Under the pieces are notes generated by a model, which searched no databases, was not told the DNA's origin, and saw only the letters and a list, made by a program, of their open reading frames with translations. Shown here in pieces: positions 17,427-26,395 of a stretch of DNA of 44,181 bases (position 1 is the first letter of the stretch; each line of letters starts with the position of its first letter). Source of the stretch: Gemmatimonadota bacterium. GTDB taxonomy: Bacteria > JBHIER01 > G020348925. The DNA is taken from assembly GCA_020348925.1 (NCBI GenBank), contig CP070758.1:3012623-3056803 (forward strand), given 5' to 3'. The position numbers and the translations under genes were made by a program.

Positions 17427-17927
17427 ATGAAAACTACGGTTTTTCTTCTCATTGTCGGGATTTTATTCCTGGCAGTGGGATTGCCGGGAGACGTTTCCGC
17501 CAAGGGACAGGAAAAGAAAATCGTTTTTCTGAACCTCACAATGGAAGACGATGGTTTCACACTGGAAAAAATATACATACGTCCGGGCAGCCTGAAGGAG
17601 AAATCCCTCAAGAACCGAGGTTCTCAGTTCACGTACGTCATGCTCTCCCGCGACGGGGATCTGATTGGTGAAGGTGCGTTCAAGGATCCGAGAGTGAACG
17701 CCAGGAGACTTGAGTACGAGGATCCCCATGTTCCGGGAGCGATACGAAAGATTCATGTTCTGGAGGAGACCCGGCGGTTCGTCCTGCGCCTTCCCTATCA
17801 CGAGGACCTGGCGCGGGTCGATCTCTTCAAAACACCCACAGGGTCAAAGGCCAGGGTTCAAGACGAAGAAACTGTTGACAGGGTGAAAATCGGGAGTATT
17901 CAGATCAACCTGGAGGATGCGAAATGA
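17427..17927 (+). CDS. Exported protein of unknown function coupled to M64 peptidase
   Basis: This 166-residue protein has a good signal peptide (MKTTVFLLIVGILFLAVG, cut near VSA-KGQ) and GAAAGGAGG upstream. The mature part is beta-rich and charged (KIVFLNLTMEDDG, SQFTYVMLSRDGD, RRFVLRLPYHEDLARVDLF). It has no Cys, no lipobox and no sorting tail. Its TGA overlaps the start of the M64 gene (ATGA, shared at 17924-17927), so the two are translationally coupled. The fold may correspond to the M64_N beta-sandwich found fused to M64 peptidases in Bacteroidetes. That would make it a separately encoded partner domain, but I am guessing from its size, beta pattern and position. Confidence 0.85.
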   Translation: MKTTVFLLIVGILFLAVGLPGDVSAKGQEKKIVFLNLTMEDDGFTLEKIYIRPGSLKEKSLKNRGSQFTYVMLSRDGDLIGEGAFKDPRVNARRLEYEDPHVPGAIRKIHVLEETRRFVLRLPYHEDLARVDLFKTPTGSKARVQDEETVDRVKIGSIQINLEDAK

Positions 17928-20068
17928 GAACCACGATTCAAATGTTCGGTCTCTGCGTAAGCTCGCTCCTTCTGTTGATCGGGAGCGCTTCTTCGCAGTT
18001 TACGGTCGACGAGATGCTGGTCAACGGACCCACGGACCAACGCATCAACATCGTCTTTCTCGCTGAGGGGTACACGGAATCGGAGCTGTCGGCATTCGGA
18101 AACGATGCTCAGGCGGCTCTGGATCACTTCCTGAGTGTGGAACCCTTAAGCAATTATGAAAACTATTTCAACGCATACAGGATCAATGTGATCTCGAACG
18201 AATCCGGGACGGATCATCCGGGCACGGCTGTCGACTGTCCTCCCGGAGAGCCGGTGTCCTATGCGGATACCTATTTCAACAGCTCCTTCGATGGCTGGGA
18301 TATTCACCGTCTCCTGACGATCCCACCCCACCCTTTCGACTGGAACGCCGCCAACGGGGAGGGGAAAGTCTACGATGTCCTGGCGAACCACTTCCCGGAA
18401 TACGACATCGTGGCGCTGATCGTGAATTCCGAAGAGTACGGGGGATCCGGCGGTGCCATTGCCATTTTTTCCGTGCACGAATTGTCCGCAGAAATTGCCG
18501 TACATGAGCTGGGACACTCCTTCGCCCAACTGGGTGACGAATACGGCGGCGACAATTCAGCCTTCAACGATCCTGACAACGAGCCGAACACAACCAAGGA
18601 GACCATCCGCGAGCTCATCAAGTGGAACCCCTGGATAAGCCCCTCGACACCGATTCCGACCCCTGAAACGTCCGCTTTCAGAACTGTTGTCGGCCTGTTC
18701 GAAGGAGCTCACTATTGTGATACCGGCTGGTATCGACCGAAATACGAATGTAAAATGCGGTATCTCGGGGTGGAATTTTGCGAGGTATGCCAGGAAACCT
18801 GGATCGTGGAGATCTATGCAATCCTGGACCCTATCCTGAGCTACGAACCCCAGCAGGCGTATATGACCATTGAGGATGGTCAATCGATATCTTTTTCCGT
18901 CGACGTCCTGCGGCCAAACAGGCACCTCCTCGATAAAGTATGGCGGCTCGACGGCGGTACTATTTCAAGTGCAACAGGAACCTCCCATCGATTGAATGGG
19001 TCCGATCTGGCAGGAGGTGTTCACACATTATCCGTCGAGGTGACCGATCCGACGGACAAGGTTCGAAACGATCCCTCCGGGCTGCTTCAGAGTATGCGCG
19101 TCTGGACCGTGGAGAAGCATGAGGAACCGGACATCCTGCTGTCGGAAACCGGCTACGATTTCGGTTACGTTCACTGCGGTGCTTCGGAGACATGGATGCT
19201 GACCATATCCAACACCGGGAACATCGATCTGGAGGTCACCGACATCAGCTCGGACGAACCGGATTTCACCCCGGATCCCACCTTCCTCACCGTCCCCCCG
19301 GGGAACAGTCAGGATGTCACCGTGACCTTCACCCCGTCACAAGTGGGACATATGAGTGGTGCACTGACCGTGACGAGCAACGACCTGGATGAACCGGCGG
19401 TGAACATATCTCTTTCAGGAACCGGCAGTGCCGCCACGGCCTCCCTGCCCAGGTACTGCGTTCCCCCCGGTGAGACCGCTGTCGTTTCCATCATTGTTGA
19501 CAATGAGACGTGGATCGACACGCCCCCCCACAGTGCCTTTATCGATCTGAGTTTCGATGACGACCTCTTGGATGTCGTATCGGTGGAGCGGTCATCCCGC
19601 ACGGCCGCCATGAGCATTTTTGAGTGGGACGTCCCCGAATCCGGTCACCTGGCCCTCAACATAGCCGACGAAAGCGACAATACCATTGCCACGGGGACTG
19701 GATCCATCGCCGAGATAAATTTTGCCGTCAGCCAGGAGGCACCTTACGGAGAAAGCACCCTGCTTCAGTTTCTCGGTGCCGATATGACGGACCTTCAGGG
19801 GCAAGCCTTCCCCGTCATGTTACAGGATGGCTCGATATCCTTCGGGGATATGGTCAAAGGAGACGCCAACACCGACTGTGCCGTGGACATCGTGGATGCC
19901 CTCATGTCCGTCAACATCTTCCTGCAGATTACATACCCCACATCCCAGCAGTCCTGGGCCGCCGATTGCAATGGCCCCACCGGCGTCTGCGACGGCGACG
20001 GCATGGTCGACATCCTGGACACGCTCAAGATCGTCAACATGATTTTGGGATTGGATGCGTGTCCCTGA
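17924..20068 (+). CDS. M64-family metallopeptidase with cohesin-like and dockerin modules
   Basis: This 714-residue protein has a signal peptide (MRTTIQMFGLCVSSLLLLIG). Residues 28-300 match the IgA-peptidase M64 family: RINIVFLAEGYTE near 40, then the zinc site HELGHSFAQLGDEY with His194, Glu195, His198 and the family Asp205. Residues 375-480 are an ASPM/SPD-2-like choice-of-anchor D domain (TISNTGNIDLEVT, VTSNDLDEPAVNISLSGTG). A cohesin-like module spans about 485-635 (FEWDVPESGHLALNI, GTGSIAEINFAV). The C-terminal dockerin is GDANTDCAVDIVDAL plus a second loop with an extra six residues (CNGPTGVCDGDGMVDILD). There is no sorting tail, so surface retention would need a partner. The family cleaves proteins, but the target here is unknown. 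A terminator follows. Confidence 0.92.
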   Translation: MRTTIQMFGLCVSSLLLLIGSASSQFTVDEMLVNGPTDQRINIVFLAEGYTESELSAFGNDAQAALDHFLSVEPLSNYENYFNAYRINVISNESGTDHPGTAVDCPPGEPVSYADTYFNSSFDGWDIHRLLTIPPHPFDWNAANGEGKVYDVLANHFPEYDIVALIVNSEEYGGSGGAIAIFSVHELSAEIAVHELGHSFAQLGDEYGGDNSAFNDPDNEPNTTKETIRELIKWNPWISPSTPIPTPETSAFRTVVGLFEGAHYCDTGWYRPKYECKMRYLGVEFCEVCQETWIVEIYAILDPILSYEPQQAYMTIEDGQSISFSVDVLRPNRHLLDKVWRLDGGTISSATGTSHRLNGSDLAGGVHTLSVEVTDPTDKVRNDPSGLLQSMRVWTVEKHEEPDILLSETGYDFGYVHCGASETWMLTISNTGNIDLEVTDISSDEPDFTPDPTFLTVPPGNSQDVTVTFTPSQVGHMSGALTVTSNDLDEPAVNISLSGTGSAATASLPRYCVPPGETAVVSIIVDNETWIDTPPHSAFIDLSFDDDLLDVVSVERSSRTAAMSIFEWDVPESGHLALNIADESDNTIATGTGSIAEINFAVSQEAPYGESTLLQFLGADMTDLQGQAFPVMLQDGSISFGDMVKGDANTDCAVDIVDALMSVNIFLQITYPTSQQSWAADCNGPTGVCDGDGMVDILDTLKIVNMILGLDACP

Positions 20069-20095
20069 GGAAATTTCTCATAGAAAACAAAATTT

Positions 20096-20134
20096 GCAGC
20101 TCCTCTTGAGAAAAGCGGGGCTGCATCTTTTTTT
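20096..20134. terminator. Rho-independent terminator between convergent genes
   Basis: GCAGCTCC (20096-20103) pairs with GGGGCTGC (20117-20124) with one T-G wobble, followed by ATCTTTTTTT on the plus strand. It lies 28 bases after the M64 stop. On the minus strand the same stem is followed by AAATTTTGTTTT, so it may also end the SpoIIM-like transcript. Confidence 0.8.
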
Positions 20135-20184
20135 CACTGCGAGAATCATGCGGGGGTCGCCTCTTTGATCTTCAATCTTTTGTG

Positions 20185-20775
20185 TCAATCAAAATCATGT
20201 TTTTGCATAGAGGTGATCAGTGCCGCCTCAAGAAGACCTGATAGAAAGAGCAGAGGAAGGACGAAGAGGATATAGACCCACCAGAGACTCATGAAAAATT
20301 GAGAAATCGATAGACCCATCACCGGACTTAAAATTTCCAGACCCAAACTCATACCCAGAGACAAAGCGATCCAGGCGGCGGGCAGCTCCATAAGGGCCAC
20401 GGGATTGAGAAAGATGGCGGCAAATCCCATTCGTCCCGCGACCTTGAAGGTGATGATGGAGACATTGAGACCAGTCAGAAACGCGAAGAGAAAGGGCAGC
20501 ACACCTGTAAAACCTGAGAGAAAACTGAGAAAAAGCGACGTCGCATTGAAACAGAAGATAATGACAAAAAGCTTGAAAAATCGAGGCCTGCCCCGGAGGA
20601 TTTTCTCAAGACAGTTGTAGATCCATAAGGGGTACGCGATCAGAAAGCGAATATTTCGCGCAACGATCCTCGGTCCCACAACAACACCCATTGTGAAGAG
20701 CACCACCGCAAGACCGAAGAGGTTCCAGTCAATCCTCTGCAGGAGCTCTCGATATATCGAAAGAAGTGAAATCAT
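20185..20775 (-). CDS. SpoIIM-like integral membrane protein
   Basis: This 196-residue protein has about five hydrophobic segments (LFGLAVVLFTMGVVVG, FFKLFVIIFCFNATSLFLS, VLPFLFAFLTG, AAWIALSLGMSLG, YILFVLPLLFLSG). The order FxFNA...GVLP...G...NPVALMELPAAWIALSLG resembles the stage II sporulation protein M (DUF95) family, where a PHGxxELPA motif is usual. Here His-Gly is replaced by Pro-Val. Proteins of this family occur widely in non-sporulating bacteria with unknown roles. Its ATG overlaps the stop of the upstream MFS gene (shared 20772-20775), so the pair is coupled. Confidence 0.65.
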   Translation of the reverse strand: MISLLSIYRELLQRIDWNLFGLAVVLFTMGVVVGPRIVARNIRFLIAYPLWIYNCLEKILRGRPRFFKLFVIIFCFNATSLFLSFLSGFTGVLPFLFAFLTGLNVSIITFKVAGRMGFAAIFLNPVALMELPAAWIALSLGMSLGLEILSPVMGLSISQFFMSLWWVYILFVLPLLFLSGLLEAALITSMQKHDFD

Positions 20776-21944
20776 TCTTGAAACTTTCTACGATTGATGA
20801 CAAAGAAAAATGAAGCTGTCAATGAAAGTACGCCCCACAGAGAAAAAGCAATCTGAGATCCGACGCGACTCCAGGCAAAACCGAACAGGAGATTCGCCGG
20901 AAGGGGGGCGATACCCACAGCCGTGTGGTACATCCCCAGGGCCGTTCCTCTCCTGTCCGCCACGACAAGATCCGAGACCAGTGCTCGGGGAATAGTCTCG
21001 GTAATAGCGACAACTATACCGTAGACCGCAAAGAGAATCAAGGCATGCAGAGCATGATCGGCGAGTGAAAATCCCAGAAGGAACAGCCCGTGAAGAAACA
21101 TGCCCGTTCCCAGAACGGCCGTTCTTCCCATCTTATCGGAAAGGCTGCCAACTGGAACAGCGAATAGTGCGTACATGATAGTATACAAAAGGTACACCAG
21201 GGGGATGAATTTCTCGGCAAGGCCAAGCTCATTGGCCCGCAGAATAAAAAAGGCATAACTCACGCTGGAAAACGTGAAGATTGAGATGCAAACCAGGAAG
21301 AGCTTGAACTGCTGGGTCGCAGCGCCATGAGGTTGAACGTGAACCGATCCATGCAACCCCTCATCGTGCTCTTTTTTCCGTTTCTCCCGGACACAAAGAG
21401 AAAGGACCAGGACAGCAATACTCCCCGGTATTCCGGACAGAAGGAAAATGGTCCGGTAGGAATCCGAAGCAATGGAGAGAAACAGAAAAGCGATGGAGGC
21501 CCCGACCACCGCCCCGACCGTGTCCATCATGCGATGGATACCAAATGCCTTGCCTCGACTGTTCTGTTCACTGGATTCGGCAATTAGGGCATCGCGGGGC
21601 GCCGTCCGCAGCCCCTTCCCCATTCTGTCGACGAAGCGAATGATCAGAACGTGACCGGCAGTATTGGCCAGTGCCAAAAGTGGCTTGACCATATTCGAAA
21701 CGCAGTATCCAATCAAAGCGAATGACTTCCGCCGCCGAACCCGATCCGAATACCACCCCGAGCCGATCTTCAAGAGACTGGAAGAGGATTCGGCCACACC
21801 CTCGATGAGACCGATAAAGGCTTTGCTCGTCCCCAGGACATTGGCCAGGAAGAGCGGGAGAATGGGAAGGATCATCTCGGAGGAGATGTCGGTCAGAAAG
21901 CTCACCCAACCCAATGCGATCACATTGTTCCTCTTTTTTCTCAT
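20772..21944 (-). CDS. Major facilitator superfamily transporter
   Basis: The product is about 390 residues with twelve predicted membrane segments. Loop 2-3 carries the MFS motif A variant GWYSDRVRRRKSFALIGY, and loop 8-9 has GSLSDKMGRTAVLG. The N-terminus LGWVSFLTDISSEMILPILP is typical of a clade of drug/metabolite MFS proteins in Deltaproteobacteria and candidate phyla. I prefer ATG 21944 (MRKKRNN...). A GTG at 21974 would add ten residues with Cys and Gly and has only a weak ribosome-binding site. The substrate cannot be read from sequence. It overlaps the SpoIIM-like gene by 4 bases and lies over 100 bases downstream of the dehydrogenase-like gene, so it may have its own promoter. Confidence 0.88.
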   Translation of the reverse strand: MRKKRNNVIALGWVSFLTDISSEMILPILPLFLANVLGTSKAFIGLIEGVAESSSSLLKIGSGWYSDRVRRRKSFALIGYCVSNMVKPLLALANTAGHVLIIRFVDRMGKGLRTAPRDALIAESSEQNSRGKAFGIHRMMDTVGAVVGASIAFLFLSIASDSYRTIFLLSGIPGSIAVLVLSLCVREKRKKEHDEGLHGSVHVQPHGAATQQFKLFLVCISIFTFSSVSYAFFILRANELGLAEKFIPLVYLLYTIMYALFAVPVGSLSDKMGRTAVLGTGMFLHGLFLLGFSLADHALHALILFAVYGIVVAITETIPRALVSDLVVADRRGTALGMYHTAVGIAPLPANLLFGFAWSRVGSQIAFSLWGVLSLTASFFFVINRRKFQE

Positions 21945-22082
21945 GAAACCACATCCGCCGTTCAAACGCTTCACTCAAAACCTACTGGAATATCGTAATG
22001 TCTCGTATCAATACATGAAGTACATCAATAATTGAAGGAAGAGTATTACAGAGTGGAGAGATGTATGATGTTCCGAAATCGT

Positions 22083-23270
22083 TTATTCGACGAATACCGT
22101 GCGTTCTGCTATGGCAAACCCTCTCCGTCGGGCCTCTTCAACTATTGTGGATCCCGGTACGGCCAATTCAACAGGTACTGCCCCGCGTTGAACCTTGCCC
22201 TGTGCAGCCAGAATGGCGATGATCGAAGCGTGCCAGCCGGTCAAGCGCTGCATGGCTGTGAAACCGGTCCTCTCATCGTAGGAGTCTATGAGTTCTACAA
22301 TCGCCTCCGCACGCTGCCCGTCCTTTTCCCCGATACATTTGATGCGCATCACGCCCATGTCCCGGATTTCAGGCTGTGTCACCTCGGGCTCAATCAGCGC
22401 GTGAAACACATCCCGCGGCACCACCTTCCTGCCATCGATCTCGATAGGTTCCCGTTCAAAGAGACCGAGTTCTCGAAAGGCCCGAAACTGCGCCCAGTGA
22501 CCGGGATAGCGCAGCGTCTTATTCTCCAGGCGGTCAAGCGTTCCCTGAAACGTCCACGGCGCGGTTGACAGTCCACCTGATGTGACGAAGGCCTCCAGCT
22601 TGCCAATGGGAGGAGGAAAGTCCAATTCTTCATATCCATCGAAACACGGGACTTCGGTGATTTTTCCGTTTCGGAGGTAATAGGCGTGGCCCGAATACTC
22701 GTTCGTCAGCCCATCGATATGAAAGGTCAGGAGAAAATTCCACGGCGGCTTGGGATCCTGGGGCAGACCGCCGTCCCAGATGAATACCTCCCGGGGATTG
22801 TCCAACAGGGACATGGCGTAGGTCGCCAGCGATATATTCATGCCCGGCCCCATGCCACAGTCAGGCACGATGGTGACACCTCTCGCTTTCGCATCCGCAT
22901 CACGCTGCAACTGCTCCCGGACAACATCCGTGTTGCCTCCGAAGTCACACATGTGGGCGCCGATACGAATGGCCAGGTCTGTGAGCGAAGGGTTTAAGGG
23001 ATAATGGACACCGCTGATGAAGGCCGTCACTCCGTCAAGAACGGACAGCAATCTTTCGACATCCTGGGCATCGGCCTGGACGGCACTCGCAACTTTTCGG
23101 TCCAGCAATGTATTGATCTGCTCGACCCCGGCTTCAGCAACACTTTCATCAATATCTATGAGCACAATCTCCCGGGCTCCCCCGAATTTTCCCAAATCAT
23201 AGGCTGAAGCAATCCCCTGTCTGCCTGCACCAAGTACCGCGTATCGAAATCTCACAGTCTGTTTCTTCAT
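22083..23270 (-). CDS. Saccharopine dehydrogenase-like NAD(P)-binding oxidoreductase
   Basis: This 395-residue protein has an N-terminal Rossmann fold (VLGAGRQGIASAYDLGKFGG, then a strand ending IDID) and the family motif VPDCGMGPGMNISLATYAM at about 137-155. That matches the saccharopine dehydrogenase / lysine 6-dehydrogenase group. The C-terminal substrate domain has FPPPIGKLEAFVTSGGLST and LIDSYDERTGFTAMQRLTG. It probably oxidises or reduces an amino acid or its imine. The exact substrate is uncertain, and no lysine pathway genes are adjacent. ATG 23270 lies 10 bases after the RND stop. An upstream TTG (23315) would overlap the RND gene by 35 bases and is less likely. It is likely the last gene of the efflux operon. 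Confidence 0.85.
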   Translation of the reverse strand: MKKQTVRFRYAVLGAGRQGIASAYDLGKFGGAREIVLIDIDESVAEAGVEQINTLLDRKVASAVQADAQDVERLLSVLDGVTAFISGVHYPLNPSLTDLAIRIGAHMCDFGGNTDVVREQLQRDADAKARGVTIVPDCGMGPGMNISLATYAMSLLDNPREVFIWDGGLPQDPKPPWNFLLTFHIDGLTNEYSGHAYYLRNGKITEVPCFDGYEELDFPPPIGKLEAFVTSGGLSTAPWTFQGTLDRLENKTLRYPGHWAQFRAFRELGLFEREPIEIDGRKVVPRDVFHALIEPEVTQPEIRDMGVMRIKCIGEKDGQRAEAIVELIDSYDERTGFTAMQRLTGWHASIIAILAAQGKVQRGAVPVELAVPGSTIVEEARRRGFAIAERTVFVE

Positions 23271-23280
23271 CCTTTCATTC

Positions 23281-26200
23281 TTAGCCGGATTTTCGTCTCG
23301 TGCGAATTTTGGCAATCACATTTTCAAAAGAAAAATAGAGAGACGGAATAATGACGAGTGTGAAAACAGCGCTGATGAGAACGCCGCCCATGGTCACCAG
23401 AGCCATTGCCGCGCGGAATTCGTATCCTGCTCCCGTACCCAGGACCTGGGGAACCATTCCCACAGCAATGGCAAGATTCGTCATAATGACCGGTCGCAGC
23501 CGCACAGGACAGGCCTCGATGATCGCTTCTTTCAACTCCACGCCCCGCCGTCGCAACTGGGCCACATAGTCCAGGAGCAAAATGGCATTGTTCACCACGA
23601 TGCCCACCAACATGACCATGGCCATGAGGCTCATGATGTTGATGGTCTGGCCGCCGAAGAAGAGACCCATGGCCGATCCGATCAGACCCAAGGGAAGTGT
23701 AATCATAACCGTTAGCGGATGAATGAAGGATTCGAGGATCATGGCCAATACGACGTAGGTCAAAATAATAGCCAGATTGAGCGCTTCGAAAATCGAGGCG
23801 AAGGATACCTGCTGGAACTCGTAGATACCGGCGAATTTGATGCGGTAACCCGGCGGTACATTCAGGGCATCGGTCTGATCCCGGATCTCCCGGACCACCT
23901 CGGAAAGCGTGCCTTCTCCGATGTTGGCCGAGACCGTAATCCGCCTCTGCCTCTCGCGGCGCAGAATCACCGCCTCACCTCGCTGCACCTGGACCCTTCC
24001 CAGCTGCGTCAGGGGTACGAGCACAGGTCCTGCCGCCAGGCGAATCTCTCTCAGCACCCGGGCATCCTGCCTGTCAGGATCGTCGAACTGAACGCGTATG
24101 GAATACTCCTCCCCTGCCTCGCGATAGACGGAGCCGTCGTCTCCCTCGAAGGAATTTCGGAGCAATGCGGCCACACCACCTGTCGACAGGCCGCGGCGGG
24201 CGATCTCCTCGCGGTCCGGGGTAAAGACCAACTCCTCCCCACCCACCTCCCAGCTGCTTTCCACATCCACCAGCCCTGGCGTCGAAGCCACGATATCGAG
24301 TACCTGGTCAGCGAGCCGCTTCAGCGGCCCTTGCTCATCCCCCATGACTTCAATTTCCAGGTCGGCGGAGGTCCCCCCCTCCCGTTCCTCCCCGGCCACC
24401 GAGACATCCGCCCCGGGAATACCGGCCAGCTTCGGGCGGGGCCTGTTGGAGATCTCGTAGGCGGATCTCTCACGCTCAGATCTGTCCACCAGTTTTGCCT
24501 GAATCATGGCCTCATGAATGCCCCGGTCAGCCCCACCGATCGTGCTCAGGACAGAGGCCACTTCCGGTTGTCCGGCCAGGATCCCCTCCACCTCGGTGAT
24601 AACTTTTTCGGTGATCTTCAGGGGGGTTCCCGCGGGGAGCTCGAGGGCCACGGAGACAAACCCCTCGTCGATTCTGGGCATAAATTCACCGCCGGAAATA
24701 CCCATCAACATAATGCCGAAGGCGAACATAAAGACGGTCAGTACGAAAAGGAGGGCACGATTGAATCCACGCTTCAAACTCCACTCCAACACGCCCCTGT
24801 AAGTTCCGGCCAGATTCGTCATCGCCCGTTCCATCATGTGGGGCCTGACATTCACTTCTTCTCTCGAAGAGCCATTCCCCTCGGATTCGTCACTGGGTTT
24901 CCGAATTCGTCTCAGAATGACCGCCGAGAGCATGGGGGTCAGGGTGAAGGAGATGACGAGGGAGAAGATGGTCGCAAAAACAACCGTCATCCCGAACTGG
25001 AGGAAGAACCGGCCAACGATGCCTCGCATGAACGCAATAGGTACAAAGACAACGACGTTCGTCATGACTGACGCCATCACGGCCAGGGCGACTTCATTGG
25101 TGCCCACCGTCGCCGCCTCAGGCGGCTGTTTCCCCATCTGGAGATGGCGGACAATATTCTCGATCACCACGATGGAATTCGTCACCAGTATGCCCACGGA
25201 AATGCCGAGGGCCATTAATGTCAGGATGTTGAGGGTAAATCCCGAGGCCTGCATGAGGAGAAAAGCCGACAGAATGGCCGAGGGCATAACGATGGCAGCG
25301 ATGAAGGTGACGCGGCCGTTTCTCAAGAAGAGATACAGCAGCAACGATGTCAGCAGAATACCGATGATGATGTTCTGCTGGACGTCCTTGACAGCGTCCC
25401 TGATAAAATTCGAATCGTCCTGGGCATATTCGATGACGAAATCCGAGGGGAGCTCTCTTCGGAGCTCCTCAACCGCTCTGTAAATGCCGTTTGCCGTCTC
25501 GATGGTGTTGGCCCCCGCCCGCTTGACAATATCGATCTGCACCGCCTCCTGCCCGTTGAACCGGGCCCGGGACCGCGTTTCCTCATACGTGTCCCGAACA
25601 ATGGCGATATCTTTGAGGGAGATGAACCCGCCGGATGAGAGTGGGACGCGAACGCAGCCGATCTCCTCGACGTTCGAGAACTCGCCCAGAGTCCTGATCG
25701 TATACTCCTGATCCGGCTCGATAATTCGCCCCTCAGGGACATTGACGTTCTCCGTGGCGATGGCCTGAGTCACGACATGAATGGGAAGCCCGTAATAGTC
25801 AAGCTTGTGTCGATCGACGGCCACCTGGATCTCCCGCCTCTGACCTCCGATGATTTCCACGGTGGCCACGCCGGAGACCTGGGAGAGGCGGTCGCGTATC
25901 GTCTTATCCGCCAAGGCATAGGTCTGGTTGACGCCCCTGGGACTGGAAACGGACAGGGAGATGATGGGTCTGGCCCCGATCTCGAACTTTTCCACTCTCG
26001 GTTTCTCGGTCCCGTCAGGCAGGTCGTTGAGAATGGCATCGACCTTCGCCCGCACATCGTTGGCGGCATCATCGCTGTTTCGCTCCAGCACGAAGCGGAT
26101 GATGACAAAGGAGACACTCTCCCTGGAGATCGACTCCATCAAATCGATATCAGCAATCGTACTGACAGCATCCTCGATCTTTTTCGTTATCTGGCTTTCG

Positions 26201-26376
26201 ACCTCCTCCGGACCTGCACCGGGGTAAATGGTGGTGATGGTGACAAAAGGGAAATCGATATTGGGCATGAGCTCAACGGCCAGTCTGAGATAGCCGAAGA
26301 TGCCCAACACGACGAAGGCCAGGACGAGCATCGTGGTGAATACTGGGCGGCGTACGGAAAGGGAGGAAAGAAACAT
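23281..26376 (-). CDS. RND efflux transporter, HAE1/AcrB type
   Basis: This 1031-residue inner-membrane pump has the usual RND layout: TM1 (FTTMLVLAFVVLGIFGYLRL), a long periplasmic loop, TM2-6, TM7, a second loop and TM8-12. The PN1-type segment PNIDFPFVTI and motif GAGPEEVE are present. The proton-relay positions are unusual. TM4 reads GILVTNSIVVIENI where AcrB has Asp-Asp, and TM10 reads VNNAILLLDY where AcrB has a Lys. Coupling may therefore follow the pattern of the non-AcrB HAE clades or use other residues. It sits between the adaptor gene (19 bases upstream) and the dehydrogenase-like gene in the tetR-led operon. The substrate is unknown. Confidence 0.95.
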   Translation of the reverse strand: MFLSSLSVRRPVFTTMLVLAFVVLGIFGYLRLAVELMPNIDFPFVTITTIYPGAGPEEVESQITKKIEDAVSTIADIDLMESISRESVSFVIIRFVLERNSDDAANDVRAKVDAILNDLPDGTEKPRVEKFEIGARPIISLSVSSPRGVNQTYALADKTIRDRLSQVSGVATVEIIGGQRREIQVAVDRHKLDYYGLPIHVVTQAIATENVNVPEGRIIEPDQEYTIRTLGEFSNVEEIGCVRVPLSSGGFISLKDIAIVRDTYEETRSRARFNGQEAVQIDIVKRAGANTIETANGIYRAVEELRRELPSDFVIEYAQDDSNFIRDAVKDVQQNIIIGILLTSLLLYLFLRNGRVTFIAAIVMPSAILSAFLLMQASGFTLNILTLMALGISVGILVTNSIVVIENIVRHLQMGKQPPEAATVGTNEVALAVMASVMTNVVVFVPIAFMRGIVGRFFLQFGMTVVFATIFSLVISFTLTPMLSAVILRRIRKPSDESEGNGSSREEVNVRPHMMERAMTNLAGTYRGVLEWSLKRGFNRALLFVLTVFMFAFGIMLMGISGGEFMPRIDEGFVSVALELPAGTPLKITEKVITEVEGILAGQPEVASVLSTIGGADRGIHEAMIQAKLVDRSERERSAYEISNRPRPKLAGIPGADVSVAGEEREGGTSADLEIEVMGDEQGPLKRLADQVLDIVASTPGLVDVESSWEVGGEELVFTPDREEIARRGLSTGGVAALLRNSFEGDDGSVYREAGEEYSIRVQFDDPDRQDARVLREIRLAAGPVLVPLTQLGRVQVQRGEAVILRRERQRRITVSANIGEGTLSEVVREIRDQTDALNVPPGYRIKFAGIYEFQQVSFASIFEALNLAIILTYVVLAMILESFIHPLTVMITLPLGLIGSAMGLFFGGQTINIMSLMAMVMLVGIVVNNAILLLDYVAQLRRRGVELKEAIIEACPVRLRPVIMTNLAIAVGMVPQVLGTGAGYEFRAAMALVTMGGVLISAVFTLVIIPSLYFSFENVIAKIRTRRKSG

Positions 26377-26395
26377 TGCGTGCTCTCTGTCTTTT

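Noticed and set aside
23719-25071. 450-codon plus-strand ORF
   Set aside because: Antisense of the RND pump gene; rich in His/Gln/Arg as expected for a shadow frame.
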